Counted from the stretch's first letter, positions 54,620 through 62,476 are shown. The stretch: DNA of 64,000 bases from an uncultured Flavobacteriales bacterium (GCA_913063255.1 CAJXYJ010000001.1:38628-102627), one strand, 5' to 3'. Notes: generated by a model not told the origin, from the sequence alone. Made by a program: numbers and translations.

Positions 54620-54636
54620 TATTTTTGTTGTAAATG

Positions 54637-54667
54637 TTTGCTGGAATTAAAAACTAGCCTATATTTG
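54637..54667 (+). promoter_or_regulatory. Promoter of tRNA-Val
   Basis: TTTG (54637-54640), 19 bases, TATATTTG (54660-54667): an exact match to the Bacteroidota promoter, 16 bases upstream of the mature tRNA 5' end. Confidence 0.85.
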
Positions 54668-54683
54668 CAACCGCTAACAGAGA

Positions 54684-54758
54684 GGGCAATTAGCTCAGTT
54701 GGTTCAGAGCACCTCGTTTACACCGAGGGGGTCGGGGGTTCGAATCCCTCATTGCCCA
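54684..54758 (+). tRNA. tRNA-Val (anticodon UAC)
   Basis: Acceptor arms GGGCAAT and ATTGCCC pair perfectly; D-arm TAGCTCAGTTGGTTCAGAGC; anticodon stem CCTCG/CGAGG with loop TTTACAC giving anticodon TAC; T-arm GGGGG-TTCGAAT-CCCTC. CCA is not encoded. A terminator follows. The accessory region to the right begins directly after this gene, and tRNA 3' ends are common integration sites, although I see no repeated tRNA end inside the window. Confidence 0.95.
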
Positions 54759-54764
54759 CAGTAT

Positions 54765-54806
54765 AAAACCTTAACACGCTTTTAAACAAGTAGTTAAGGT
54801 TTTTTC
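54765..54806. terminator. Terminator after tRNA-Val
   Basis: AAAACCTTAAC and GTTAAGGTTTT pair around a 17-base loop, then a T tract. Confidence 0.85.
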
Positions 54807-54822
54807 TTTTTAATAATTGTAC

Positions 54823-54953
54823 GATTTATGTATTGTAAGGATTATTTAACCCCTATTTATTTCAAAAGACTTACCAAATAATTCTTGCACCTCAGCAATT
54901 TTTAACGGTCTTGAAATATTAAAATTATCAGAGTTATGATTTATGTATTGTAA
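54823..54953. repeat. 16-base direct repeat in the gap after the tRNA
   Basis: GATTTATGTATTGTAA occurs at 54823-54838 and 54938-54953. Between and across it the minus strand has a 36-codon frame (54846-54956, MLQYINHNSDNFNISRPLKI...) that may be the remnant of a small protein; support is weak. Otherwise this 240-base gap is empty. Confidence 0.5.
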
Positions 54954-55000
54954 CATCCTACTTTCGTAAAATAACAACTTCAAAGATATTTATTATTCTA

Positions 55001-55246
55001 ATGCACTTCATCAACACGACACAAAGTGATATACAAACTGTTCTAAAGAAGATTACCCAAAAGAGGTTGAAAAAGGAATTTGCCTATAAAGGCTATCCAT
55101 TTCCATCGGATGCAAATAAGTATGTTATCATTGCGTCTAATCGAAAAGCTAATCTTTGTTATTACTATGGGAGCAAGCCCACTATTATATTAGAGTTGTT
55201 GCCTATGGAACTGCCTAAGGGGAATTGGAAGTTGTTTGTTGAGTGA
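55001..55246 (+). CDS. Hypothetical protein
   Basis: 81 residues (MHFINTTQSDIQTVLKKITQ ... YYYGSKPTIILELLPM). Basic and soluble. No family recognised. It ends two bases before the stop of the convergent secreted-protein gene. It could be a fragment of a larger gene, since nothing upstream continues the frame. Confidence 0.4.
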   Translation: MHFINTTQSDIQTVLKKITQKRLKKEFAYKGYPFPSDANKYVIIASNRKANLCYYYGSKPTIILELLPMELPKGNWKLFVE

Positions 55247-55247
55247 C

Positions 55248-55871
55248 TTATAAAAAGAATCCATTATATCTAATAAGTGCATCTCGTAATACTTTCGCAT
55301 TATCATGACCTTCAACTAATATTACCAATTTCATCCTCTTTTTTTCTTTCTTGAACTCATTTAATCTTGTTTTATTAATTTGATGTATTTCAACATTTAT
55401 ATAACTAATACCGTTATTTCTATTTGATAACATATGAAAGTTACAATCACCACTAAAGTCATATATTTTGTTAAATCTTGAATAAGGTTTTCCTTCACTG
55501 TTTGTTGGTGTAAGTTCTAAATAATCTTCAACAAAATTTGCAATATAATTGTTGTCATTACCATATTTATAAGCATACTTATTTATATATTCAATAATAA
55601 TAACTTTTGTTTCTTCAAGTGAAACGACTTTGGTGTTATTAATTATTTGTTCAACGCCATTTTTAAACACAATTTTAGAGACTCCCTCTTTAGAGATAAT
55701 ATATTGAGGTCCTTCTAAATTATTGTAATTCTTATATTTAATATTTTCTATATTTATTTCAGTTATTTTAGATATTAAAGAATCACCATTTATCATATAG
55801 ATAACATCTTGAGAGTAACTTAAAGTAGAAAAGCTAAAAAGAATAGCTAATAACATAAATGCTTTTTTCAT
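55248..55871 (-). CDS. Hypothetical secreted protein
   Basis: 207 residues from ATG 55871 (a longer frame to 55901 starts with MHLLPNKILI and would spoil the signal peptide). Signal peptide MKKAFMLLAILFSFSTLSYSQ, then 'DVIYMINGDSLISKITEINIENIKYKNYNNLEGPQYIISKEGVSKIVFKNG', a strand pattern very common in small Bacteroidota secreted proteins. The second half is helical and unrecognised. A promoter with a palindromic upstream element precedes it (55899-55945). Confidence 0.7.
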   Translation of the reverse strand: MKKAFMLLAILFSFSTLSYSQDVIYMINGDSLISKITEINIENIKYKNYNNLEGPQYIISKEGVSKIVFKNGVEQIINNTKVVSLEETKVIIIEYINKYAYKYGNDNNYIANFVEDYLELTPTNSEGKPYSRFNKIYDFSGDCNFHMLSNRNNGISYINVEIHQINKTRLNEFKKEKKRMKLVILVEGHDNAKVLRDALIRYNGFFL

Positions 55872-55898
55872 AATTAATATTTTATTGGGTAGTAAATG

Positions 55899-55945
55899 CA
55901 AAGTTAGCTTTTAATACTTTCTTAGAATATGACAATAGATGTCAT
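55899..55945 (-). promoter_or_regulatory. Promoter with palindromic upstream element
   Basis: Read on the minus strand: ATGAC-N7-GTCAT (55945-55929), 22 bases, then the -7 element TAACTTTG (55906-55899). The same arrangement with the same spacings is present at 58238-58284. The palindrome takes the place of the usual -33 element. Confidence 0.6.
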
Positions 55946-56050
55946 AATAAAAAAACCTACCACAAATAAATGATAGGCTTTATACTTTTAATTGGGAGTT
56001 AATCGTTTAGTTTAATTCAAATTAAATAAACTCAATTTCAGAAATAATTT

Positions 56051-56485
56051 CTATCTTTTTATATAATCCATAAAAAACAAACCGCCTTCAAGTGAATTAA
56101 GCCAATTCCAAGTTTCCTCTATTTCCTTCGACTGTTGACTGGCAAAATCAAATATATAAGTTACACCTTTTTCTGTAGTAACGTATGAAAATTGACAAAT
56201 TTTTACTCCTGCTTCTTGGATTGGATTTGAAATATTTGGGTCAAAACTTGACGTCATACCTATATTTAATACTTTTGCAGCAGCACAGGCAACTTTAGAC
56301 AAAGATGGTTCTGGTATAAAACAAGCTGCATTAAGACCAGCATCAACGACATAAACAACGATTTTACAACCATCTTCTAAATTCTTATCATTCAAATCTT
56401 TGATGAATTCTTTTTTAAAATCTTCTTGCCCATAACTACAAAAACAACAAGCAATCGACAAAATGTATAAAATAAGCTTACTCAT
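56051..56485 (-). CDS. Hypothetical secreted protein
   Basis: 144 residues with a signal peptide (MSKLILYILSIACCFCSYGQ). Mature part 'EDFKKEFIKDLNDKNLEDGCKIVVYVVDAGLNAACFIPEPSLSKVACAAAKVLNIG' with several Cys. Unknown function. It lies 3 bases downstream of the 417-residue Cys-rich protein, so the two are likely partners in the same operon. Confidence 0.6.
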   Translation of the reverse strand: MSKLILYILSIACCFCSYGQEDFKKEFIKDLNDKNLEDGCKIVVYVVDAGLNAACFIPEPSLSKVACAAAKVLNIGMTSSFDPNISNPIQEAGVKICQFSYVTTEKGVTYIFDFASQQSKEIEETWNWLNSLEGGLFFMDYIKR

Positions 56486-56488
56486 AAT

Positions 56489-57742
56489 CTAAAATGTTAT
56501 TTTTGGAATAATTTTTCTAATTTCTCTCTCAACATTTGTTGAAGCTCTTGAAGCCTCATTACTTATGTTTTGTAACGTTTTTACTGCATCATTACCCGGC
56601 CCTGGACCTCTAGTTAAATCATTAACAGCATTATTCCAATGTTTTGTAATGTCATTGTTTTCACCAAAATCTAATTTAAGAATTTCACCTATATCTCTTA
56701 AACCTTTGATTATATCATTATTTTTACCAAAACAACCTTTCGAACCACCTATGCCATATTGAAAACATTTATCAATTTCTCTTGTTAAAAGTCTACCACC
56801 AGCACAACCAGCGAAGGTGTAAGGCTCACCACCAGATGATAAACCACATTCTAGAATTATCTGTGCTTCTGGATTAAGATCAAAATTTTGTGTTCCATAA
56901 CAAATCGCAGTTCCATAAAAACTTACGCTTCCTGTTCTACTTTGTTGTTCCATACAAGCAATTACCTTTGCAGTTTCTTCATCATTCGTTAAAGAAGAGC
57001 CCATACAAAGTGGATACTTACTATAATCATTTCCATAATTCCTATAACACTCTTGAAGTTTATCAGCTATTTGAGCTTCTCTAGAGCCACCCAATTTGCC
57101 AAACAGACACAACATTCTTTCCTCTTCCGAGTTAGTGTTTCTAATACAGTTATATATTTCCAACTCTTTCCTGCCTGCCATTTTTTCAACAAGACATTCT
57201 GTAAACTGTTCCCTATTTAAACCTGTTTGAGAGTTATAAGAAGCTTCATAACATTCTTGTGCTTGAATTTCACCTGTAAGCATAGGTTGACCGAATGATT
57301 CTTCATTATTAACTATTTCAGTTGGAGTTTGCCGAAAACCTTGTTCTGTTTGTATTCCAGCGGTAGTATTATATGTTGGTGGACTATAAATATTTAAATT
57401 TGGATTAACAGGTGGAGGACAATAACATCTGCCAATAATATTAGCCCCAAACTGACTACTAATTTCTACAAGATTATTATTCCAATCAATATAAAAAGCA
57501 TTAAAATTTGGGTTTTGAGAAGGAATCATAACATACATTTGTCCAGATGGTTCCCTAAAAGCTTCAAAACGATTGTTTGGGTTTCCGCGTTGATAAAAGA
57601 ACCCATCAGCATATAAGTCATAAGAAATTTGTCTAACATCGTCATCTAGTCTACCTATTGTTTGTGAGTATGACTCTAATTGAAAGAAGTTAAAGATTAA
57701 AATTAAAATCCAAATTTTTCTAAAGCTTAAAAATATTTTCAT
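56489..57742 (-). CDS. Cys-rich secreted repeat protein, unknown function
   Basis: 417 residues. Signal peptide (ILILIFNFFQLESYSQ after a basic lead). Residues ~25-105 form a beta-rich domain (YADGFFYQRGNPNNRFEAF ... GRCYCPPPVNP). Residues ~160-345 hold a run of short repeats with regularly spaced cysteines: 'CYEASYNSQTGLNREQFTECL', 'IYNCIRNTNSEEERMLCLFGKLGGSREAQI', 'CYRNYGNDYSKYPLCMGS', 'CMEQQSRTGSVSFYGTAICYG', 'CGLSSGGEPYTFAGCAGGRLLTREI', 'CFQYGIGGSKGCFG'. Two cysteines per repeat suggest helical hairpins held by disulfides. A final ~50 residues carry a helix 'ALQNISNEASRASTNVEREIR'-like segment. I do not know this family. Confidence 0.65.
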   Translation of the reverse strand: MKIFLSFRKIWILILIFNFFQLESYSQTIGRLDDDVRQISYDLYADGFFYQRGNPNNRFEAFREPSGQMYVMIPSQNPNFNAFYIDWNNNLVEISSQFGANIIGRCYCPPPVNPNLNIYSPPTYNTTAGIQTEQGFRQTPTEIVNNEESFGQPMLTGEIQAQECYEASYNSQTGLNREQFTECLVEKMAGRKELEIYNCIRNTNSEEERMLCLFGKLGGSREAQIADKLQECYRNYGNDYSKYPLCMGSSLTNDEETAKVIACMEQQSRTGSVSFYGTAICYGTQNFDLNPEAQIILECGLSSGGEPYTFAGCAGGRLLTREIDKCFQYGIGGSKGCFGKNNDIIKGLRDIGEILKLDFGENNDITKHWNNAVNDLTRGPGPGNDAVKTLQNISNEASRASTNVEREIRKIIPKITF

Positions 57743-58237
57743 AATAAATCATATTTGGTTATGCTATTTTTCTAAATTCAAGTAAAAATGAGAGTTAATA
57801 AATTCAAATTATTACATCTCCATATAATACTAAAAGCATTATAAACTTAATGTATTTTAAAACACTGTACAATAAGTACTTACACGTAATTTAATCAAGA
57901 TACTTCAAAAAAAAACAGGGGGGGAGGGTCGATGCTGTACTGTACCGCACGCCACTGCTTTGAATAAAAACGACTTTCTATATCTCAAAAATAATATTGA
58001 AAAAAGGGGGTTTTTCCTGTTTAAAAAGGGGGTTTTTACTTTTTAATTTATGAATAGTAATTATAATTTAGTCGAACGATTCTAAGATTCTGAGATATTT
58101 ATGAATTGGGTATATTATCGACTTCCCGAATTATATTTTCAAGTAAAGACTATTGCTTAATTGTGATAGTCTTTTTTGATTATGTGGTTTTCCGTAAGTG
58201 TCTAATAATTTAAGTATCTATTTTAGATTTCTTATTT
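57743..58237. other. Gene-free stretch with G-runs and a terminator
   Basis: It holds a 7-base G run (57918-57924), the palindrome-like GCTGTACTGTACCGC (about 57934-57948), two copies of AAAAAGGGGGTTTTT (58001-58015 and 58023-58037) and a terminator-like hairpin AAAGACTAT...ATAGTCTTT (58145-58174). No ORF. The G tracts stand out in this AT-rich DNA. Confidence 0.6.
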
Positions 58238-58284
58238 ATGACATCAAACGTCATAGAATAATCAAACCCAGTAAATTAATTTTG
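58238..58284 (+). promoter_or_regulatory. Promoter with palindromic upstream element
   Basis: ATGAC-N7-GTCAT (58238-58254), 22 bases, then TAATTTTG (58277-58284), 21 bases before the ATG. Same geometry as at 55945-55899, on the other strand. Confidence 0.6.
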
Positions 58285-58304
58285 CTCTATTAAATACCAA
58301 CAAA

Positions 58305-58568
58305 ATGAAAAAACTATTAGCAATTTTAATATTATCGATTGTGTTTTTAGGATGTTCATCTGATGATGATAGTAATTCTGAAGATTGTGTTTGTGAGAGA
58401 AATGTTTACGAATTAATTACAGAGGTTGAATTCGATGAAAATGGATTGCCTCATTTAGTTCATCATTATGAATTTAGATATGATGAATTAGTTTCTTGTC
58501 AAGAACCAATTGAAGACTGGCAAGATTTAGGACACGACCAATTAGTTTATAAAATAACCTGTAAATAA
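58305..58568 (+). CDS. Small lipoprotein
   Basis: 87 residues. Signal peptide with lipobox VFLGCSSDDDSNSEDC; the acidic SDDDS after the lipid-anchored Cys matches the lipoprotein export signal known for surface-exposed Bacteroidota lipoproteins. Four more Cys (CVCER ... SCQ ... TCK) could form disulfides. Role unknown. It is followed after 15 bases by another lipoprotein with the same SSDDD start. Confidence 0.7.
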   Translation: MKKLLAILILSIVFLGCSSDDDSNSEDCVCERNVYELITEVEFDENGLPHLVHHYEFRYDELVSCQEPIEDWQDLGHDQLVYKITCK

Positions 58569-58583
58569 ATTAAAACAAAAATT

Positions 58584-59075
58584 ATGAGAAAAATAATATT
58601 ATTAATGTCAATTTTCTTTGTCTTTATATCTTGTTCATCTGATGATGATTCTGGCGATATCGTTATTTCTGATACAATTTTTGATAAATTAATAAGTGAG
58701 ACTTCTTGGTCTTTTGGTTACAATGAAGATCTACTTTCTTATATGCAATTTTTTGATGTTGAAGATAATAAAGAAAAAATGAAGTGGTATAGCTATACAG
58801 AATGGGCTGACTGTTATAGTCCAGGTTTTGGATATGAGCATCCAGAAGATGAAGCAAATTCAGTTATGACTGTTTTAGAAAATAGTAATACTGCATTTGT
58901 ATTAGAACGTGATGTTTATGGAGACGGTGTCTTTTTCTTTAAAACAAGTTTTTTTGAAGAAAATGGAGAAATGATTTTTGAAAAGGGGTTATCTGGCGCT
59001 GATGATCCTTTTCAACAAATAATGAGCCCGTCTAATATTATTATTGATACAGATTTAATGATTTGTACTGATTAA
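58584..59075 (+). CDS. Lipoprotein
   Basis: 163 residues. MRKIILLMSIFFVFISC-SSDDDSGD again shows a lipobox followed by an acidic surface-export signal. Mature part aromatic and acidic ('LISETSWSFGYNEDLLSYMQFFDVEDNKEKMKWYSYTEW'), resembling the strand-turn style of lipocalin-like lipoproteins. No family named. Second gene of the pair driven from the 58238-58284 promoter. Confidence 0.7.
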   Translation: MRKIILLMSIFFVFISCSSDDDSGDIVISDTIFDKLISETSWSFGYNEDLLSYMQFFDVEDNKEKMKWYSYTEWADCYSPGFGYEHPEDEANSVMTVLENSNTAFVLERDVYGDGVFFFKTSFFEENGEMIFEKGLSGADDPFQQIMSPSNIIIDTDLMICTD

Positions 59076-59470
59076 TTTAAAACACGTTAAAATTACAACC
59101 TCCAATTATAAATTAACAATTTAATTGGAAGCAACTCTAAAATTATAGAAGCTGATAAATGGTAAATTAAAGTATTAAACTACTTTTAAATACTCATAAT
59201 CAGGCGTATACATCTATTTTAGAAATTTACAGTACTAAGTATTAGAGTTTTAGAAGTGTTTTATCACTGAATGTTAAGTTGGATTTACTTTAAATAAAAA
59301 TCTTATATTAGTGGCACTAATTACTAATTGCCAAATTAAGTTTTACTCCCCTTTATTTTAAGTTTGTATTGATTTTTATAAGTTGCAGAACTGATAAAAT
59401 CAGTAATAGGTAAGATTATCCCGAAATCTATGAGGATAAATAACACCTTTAGTAATGATATAACAAAGAT
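59076..59470. other. Gene-free stretch, nothing recognised
   Basis: About 395 AT-rich bases between the lipoprotein pair and the protease gene. No ORF, strong hairpin or repeat was seen. It must hold the promoter of the protease gene. Confidence 0.4.
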
Positions 59471-60478
59471 ATGCTACAAGACAGATTAGAACTTTACAAG
59501 GAGTTAGAACAAAAAAGAAATTCTAAATTATTAGTCTATGTTACGAGTGACAGACCAAATTTAGGAACACAAATTGCATCTGACATTTTAAGCCCATTTA
59601 CTGAACATTTAGATAAAATTGGTGATGTAGACAAAATCACTCTTTTACTTTACACAAGAGGAGGAAATACTCTTACCGCTTGGACTTTAGTAAATCTAAT
59701 CAGAAATTTTTGTGATGATTTTGAAGTTATTATTCCATTTAACTGTCATAGCGCAGGAACATTAATATCTTTAGGAGCTAATAGAATTGTAATGACAAAG
59801 CAGGCTACTTTAGGACCAATCGACCCAAGTGTAAACGGCCCATTAAACCCCGCAATTCCTGGAACAAATAACCCTAATGCGAGAGTTCCAGTAAGTGTTG
59901 AATTTGTAGATTCTTATTTACAAATGGCAAAAAGCGAACTAGGCATTAACGACCAAAAAGGTCTTTCCGATATATTAATTGATTTAACAAAACATATTCA
60001 TCCACTAACATTGGGGCAAGTATATAAATCTAAAACTCAAATTAAGATGTTAGCAAAGAAACTTCTCGCAAACCACGAAATTGGTCAAGAACACGAAGAT
60101 GATGTAATTAAATTTCTTTGTTCGGAATCGGGTTCTCACGATTATACTATGCACAGGAAAGAAGCTAAAGACCTTGGATTAAACATAGAAAAGCCGAATA
60201 TGGAGCTATATACTTGTATAAAGTCAATATATGATGACATCGAAAAAGAACTTGAATTAAGAACACCTTTTGAGCCAAATGTCCTTTTGGGTAATCAAAA
60301 TCAGTTTACTTATCAACTAAGAAGAGCGATTATTGAGAGTGTTGAATCTGGTTGTGATGTTTTTGTAAGTGAAGGAACACTAAATAGACAAGTTGTTCAG
60401 CAACCAAATCAGCAACAACAGACAATGATTAAGGACAATAGAACGTTTGAAGGTTGGAGACAAGAAATTTTAAATTAA
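59471..60478 (+). CDS. Clp-fold serine protease, SDH/serine dehydrogenase proteinase family
   Basis: 335 residues. The core 'KLLVYVTSDRPNLGTQIASDILSPFTEHL ... ITLLLYTRGGNTLTAWTLVNLIRNF ... VIIPFNCHSAGTLISLGANRIVMTKQATLGPIDPSV' is the ClpP/crotonase fold of the SDH_sah family, with the oxyanion-loop Gly-Gly (TRGGN, ~68) and the nucleophile Ser in CHSAGTL (~97). The C-terminal third includes 'HEIGQEHEDDVIKFLCSESGSHDYTMHRKEAKDLGL', also part of that family. The protein is cytosolic. It is followed after 18 bases by a 62-residue gene. Family members occur in accessory and defence-type regions, so a role in stress or defence is possible. Confidence 0.8.
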   Translation: MLQDRLELYKELEQKRNSKLLVYVTSDRPNLGTQIASDILSPFTEHLDKIGDVDKITLLLYTRGGNTLTAWTLVNLIRNFCDDFEVIIPFNCHSAGTLISLGANRIVMTKQATLGPIDPSVNGPLNPAIPGTNNPNARVPVSVEFVDSYLQMAKSELGINDQKGLSDILIDLTKHIHPLTLGQVYKSKTQIKMLAKKLLANHEIGQEHEDDVIKFLCSESGSHDYTMHRKEAKDLGLNIEKPNMELYTCIKSIYDDIEKELELRTPFEPNVLLGNQNQFTYQLRRAIIESVESGCDVFVSEGTLNRQVVQQPNQQQQTMIKDNRTFEGWRQEILN

Positions 60479-60496
60479 TTTTATACCTTTGTAACA

Positions 60497-60685
60497 ATGA
60501 AAACAGGAATAAAAAATACAGGTTATACAGCATCGTCAGCAATTTTTGACATTACTGCTATCGAAAGTCCTTATTATGAAACATCTTCACTGAAAGGAAC
60601 TTTAATAGATGAAATGAAAAATAATCTATTGATTATAGATGAATCAATTATTGTAAAAACTGAAATTTTAGAAGAAAAAGAATAA
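60497..60685 (+). CDS. Small protein downstream of the SDH-type protease
   Basis: 62 residues (MKTGIKNTGYTASSAIFDIT ... IIVKTEILEEKE). Soluble, acidic at the end. Family unknown. Probably co-transcribed with the protease (18-base gap) and ended by the hairpin at 60716. It may be a partner or substrate of the protease; that is speculation from position only. Confidence 0.55.
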   Translation: MKTGIKNTGYTASSAIFDITAIESPYYETSSLKGTLIDEMKNNLLIIDESIIVKTEILEEKE

Positions 60686-60715
60686 ATGCTTTGTACAACA
60701 TTTTATAAAAATAAT

Positions 60716-60749
60716 AGCGGTTTCGTTTCTATATCGAAGCCGTTTTTTC
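60716..60749 (+). terminator. Terminator of the protease operon
   Basis: AGCGGTTTCG and CGAAGCCGTT pair (one G-T pair) around an 11-base loop, followed by TTTTTT. Confidence 0.8.
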
Positions 60750-60843
60750 ATTAAGTTCTGTTTTAACCAAATAATTACTATATCACAATCCACTACATTT
60801 CATACACAAGACCGTTAGTTTTATTTTAACTAAAAACTTACAC

Positions 60844-61284
60844 TTACTCTTTATTTTTTAAAATAGCAGCGGCATTAATTAAAGGATAAACCTCATTTTG
60901 AGCGATTGTTCCTTTTAATTTTTCAGATAAGATTCCTCGAAATGTAGAAATTGAGAGCGAAAATAAATTATGTAAAACAGGATTAGGAATGTTATAACTA
61001 TCGTCTGATTCAGATTTAACAACATCATCAAAAGGCATAATGTTAAAAATATTTTCTACTTTAAGTTCTGCAAAAACTTCTTTAGTTTCAATTATTATAA
61101 GCTCAACTGAAACAATGCAAACTAATTTCTCTTCTTTTTCTAAAACCTTAAATTGAAAATTGCTTTGAAATTCAATAAATGGCTTTTCATCTTTATTAAA
61201 TTCTTTTTCTAAATCAAATTGAGAATATTTACTTACATTTATTTCAGCAAATCTCAAATTAAAAGTTACTTTTTTATTATCCAT
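60844..61284 (-). CDS. SecB-like chaperone of a toxin-antitoxin-chaperone (TAC) module
   Basis: 146 residues. The N-terminal half forms the beta strands of a SecB fold (VTFNLRFAEINVSKYSQFDLEKEF ... FQFKVLEKEEKLVCIVSVELIIIETKEVFAELKVENIFNI). The C-terminal 'IPNPVLHNLFSLSISTFRGILSEKLKGTIAQNEVYPLINAAAIL' matches the helix and closing strand of SecB-like proteins (consensus: LNSISISTTRG, KGT, LP-I-P). In TAC modules this chaperone binds the antitoxin's C-terminal extension and protects it from degradation. Its start overlaps the antitoxin stop by one base, third gene of the operon. Confidence 0.8.
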   Translation of the reverse strand: MDNKKVTFNLRFAEINVSKYSQFDLEKEFNKDEKPFIEFQSNFQFKVLEKEEKLVCIVSVELIIIETKEVFAELKVENIFNIMPFDDVVKSESDDSYNIPNPVLHNLFSLSISTFRGILSEKLKGTIAQNEVYPLINAAAILKNKE

Positions 61285-61721
61285 TACGATTCCAATGTTA
61301 AGTATTCTTCATCAAATTCAAAAAATTCACTTGCTTTACTCTCAAGGGAAAAAGTATTTTTAGAATGTGTTAATCCTAAAACATTAACATTGATTTCAAT
61401 ATGTGAATCTGAAATAATTGATATAAAATTAATTGTGTTTTTACATTTAATCTTAAAGTCAATTTTTATATCATAAACTTTTTCAAACCTATTAATAAAT
61501 GATGCATTGAACTTTTTGGTTCCTGACATTAATTGACTAATAAATGCTTCAGAATAGCCTATATTATCAGAGAATTCGCGTTGACTAATCTTATTAATTT
61601 CTAAAAAATCATCAACTTCTTTCATTAATCTTAAGCTAACTAAAGCTTCATCTATTTTCACTCTATTGTTCTCTATATAAGAGTTCAAAGAACTACTTGA
61701 AATATTAATTACTTCTTTCAT
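61284..61721 (-). CDS. HTH antitoxin of the TAC module
   Basis: 145 residues. Central XRE-type HTH: 'VDDFLEINKISQREFSDNIGYSEAFISQLMSGTKKFNASFINRFEKVYDIKI' (~37-88). After a short beta segment, the C-terminal tail 'HSKNTFSLESKASEFFEFDEEYLTLES' is acidic with aromatic residues, in the place of the chaperone addiction (ChAD) sequence of TAC antitoxins. It should bind the toxin and repress its own operon. Its start overlaps the toxin stop by four bases (61718-61721). Confidence 0.8.
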   Translation of the reverse strand: MKEVINISSSSLNSYIENNRVKIDEALVSLRLMKEVDDFLEINKISQREFSDNIGYSEAFISQLMSGTKKFNASFINRFEKVYDIKIDFKIKCKNTINFISIISDSHIEINVNVLGLTHSKNTFSLESKASEFFEFDEEYLTLES

Positions 61722-62104
61722 TGTAATAATTTTTGAAATGAAATTTTTGGAATTGAATTTATAATAGCTAAAAGCTTTTTGTCGTTTTGCTGAGTTTGTT
61801 TTCTCCCATATCTACAAATGAATAGGTCTTTATATCCAGCTTTTTTACAGACTAAAGTATAAAACCTATGTATATCAACTTTAATTGCATATATCTCACC
61901 TAATTCGCAACTAGCTTCCCAATTAAATTGAGTTTTATTCGCAATATTAATTTTAACAGACTCTATGACTAGTACAAACTTTTTAGTGAATTTTGGATTT
62001 CTATTAATTTCAGTGAATTTTTTTAATAGTTCAGAGTTACTCCCATTTATGAAGACTCTAAATTTATTTTCTTCACAACAATGGATCAAATAAAAATTTT
62101 CCAA
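61718..62104 (-). CDS. HigB/RelE-superfamily toxin of the TAC module
   Basis: 128 residues. 'WEASCELGEIYAIKVDIHRFYTLVCKKAGYKDLFICRYGRKQTQQNDKKLLAIINSI' has the HigB/Gp49-like pattern (strand with I-x-V-D, F-Y-x-L, C-x-Y-x-R-K-x-x-Q and a C-terminal helix). RelE-superfamily toxins cleave mRNA on the ribosome. The first half (MENFYLIHCCEENKFRVFING) is more divergent. First gene of the three-gene operon, as in higBA-type TACs; the promoter and a palindromic operator lie directly upstream. Confidence 0.72.
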   Translation of the reverse strand: MENFYLIHCCEENKFRVFINGSNSELLKKFTEINRNPKFTKKFVLVIESVKINIANKTQFNWEASCELGEIYAIKVDIHRFYTLVCKKAGYKDLFICRYGRKQTQQNDKKLLAIINSIPKISFQKLLQ

Positions 62105-62108
62105 AAAA

Positions 62109-62128
62109 ACTTAACCTATTAGTTAAGT
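62109..62128. promoter_or_regulatory. Palindromic operator of the TAC operon
   Basis: ACTTAAC-N6-GTTAAGT, a perfect 7-base inverted repeat between the -7 element and the toxin start codon, spanning the expected transcription start. Typical of autoregulation by a dimeric HTH antitoxin. Confidence 0.7.
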
Positions 62129-62129
62129 G

Positions 62130-62160
62130 CAAAAGTATGATATTAAATATTAATTACAAA
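62130..62160 (-). promoter_or_regulatory. Promoter of the TAC operon
   Basis: On the minus strand TTTG (62160-62157), 19 bases, TACTTTTG (62137-62130): an exact Bacteroidota promoter, 25 bases from the toxin ATG. Confidence 0.8.
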
Positions 62161-62200
62161 AATTAAATAAAAAAAACTAAAGCTAACATAGTTTATAGTT

Positions 62201-62220
62201 AATTGCTTGTTCTAGCAATT
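62201..62220. repeat. Inverted repeat, possible hairpin
   Basis: AATTGC-N8-GCAATT. A second one, TTAGAAGTTG/CAACTTCTAA, is at 62345-62375. Both lie in the long gap between the TAC operon and the ATPase gene; either may end the ATPase transcript or belong to an origin. Confidence 0.5.
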
Positions 62221-62476
62221 TACGAAATCTGAGAGAGCTTTCTGTTATATATTCCTTTTTTTGAAGTGAGTGTTGCGACCTATAAAGCATCAACTTAAAA
62301 AATTCGGCTAACTTGGTTAAGTACTTTACAAAGACTTATAATGGTTAGAAGTTGCCCACCCACCTCAACTTCTAAAAAATAAAGAATAGAATGCCTAATA
62401 TAAACATTATCAGCATTATTTTATCGGTAGTATTTAGTTTCATATAGTTAGTTTTTTATTGTCATTATTCATTTAG

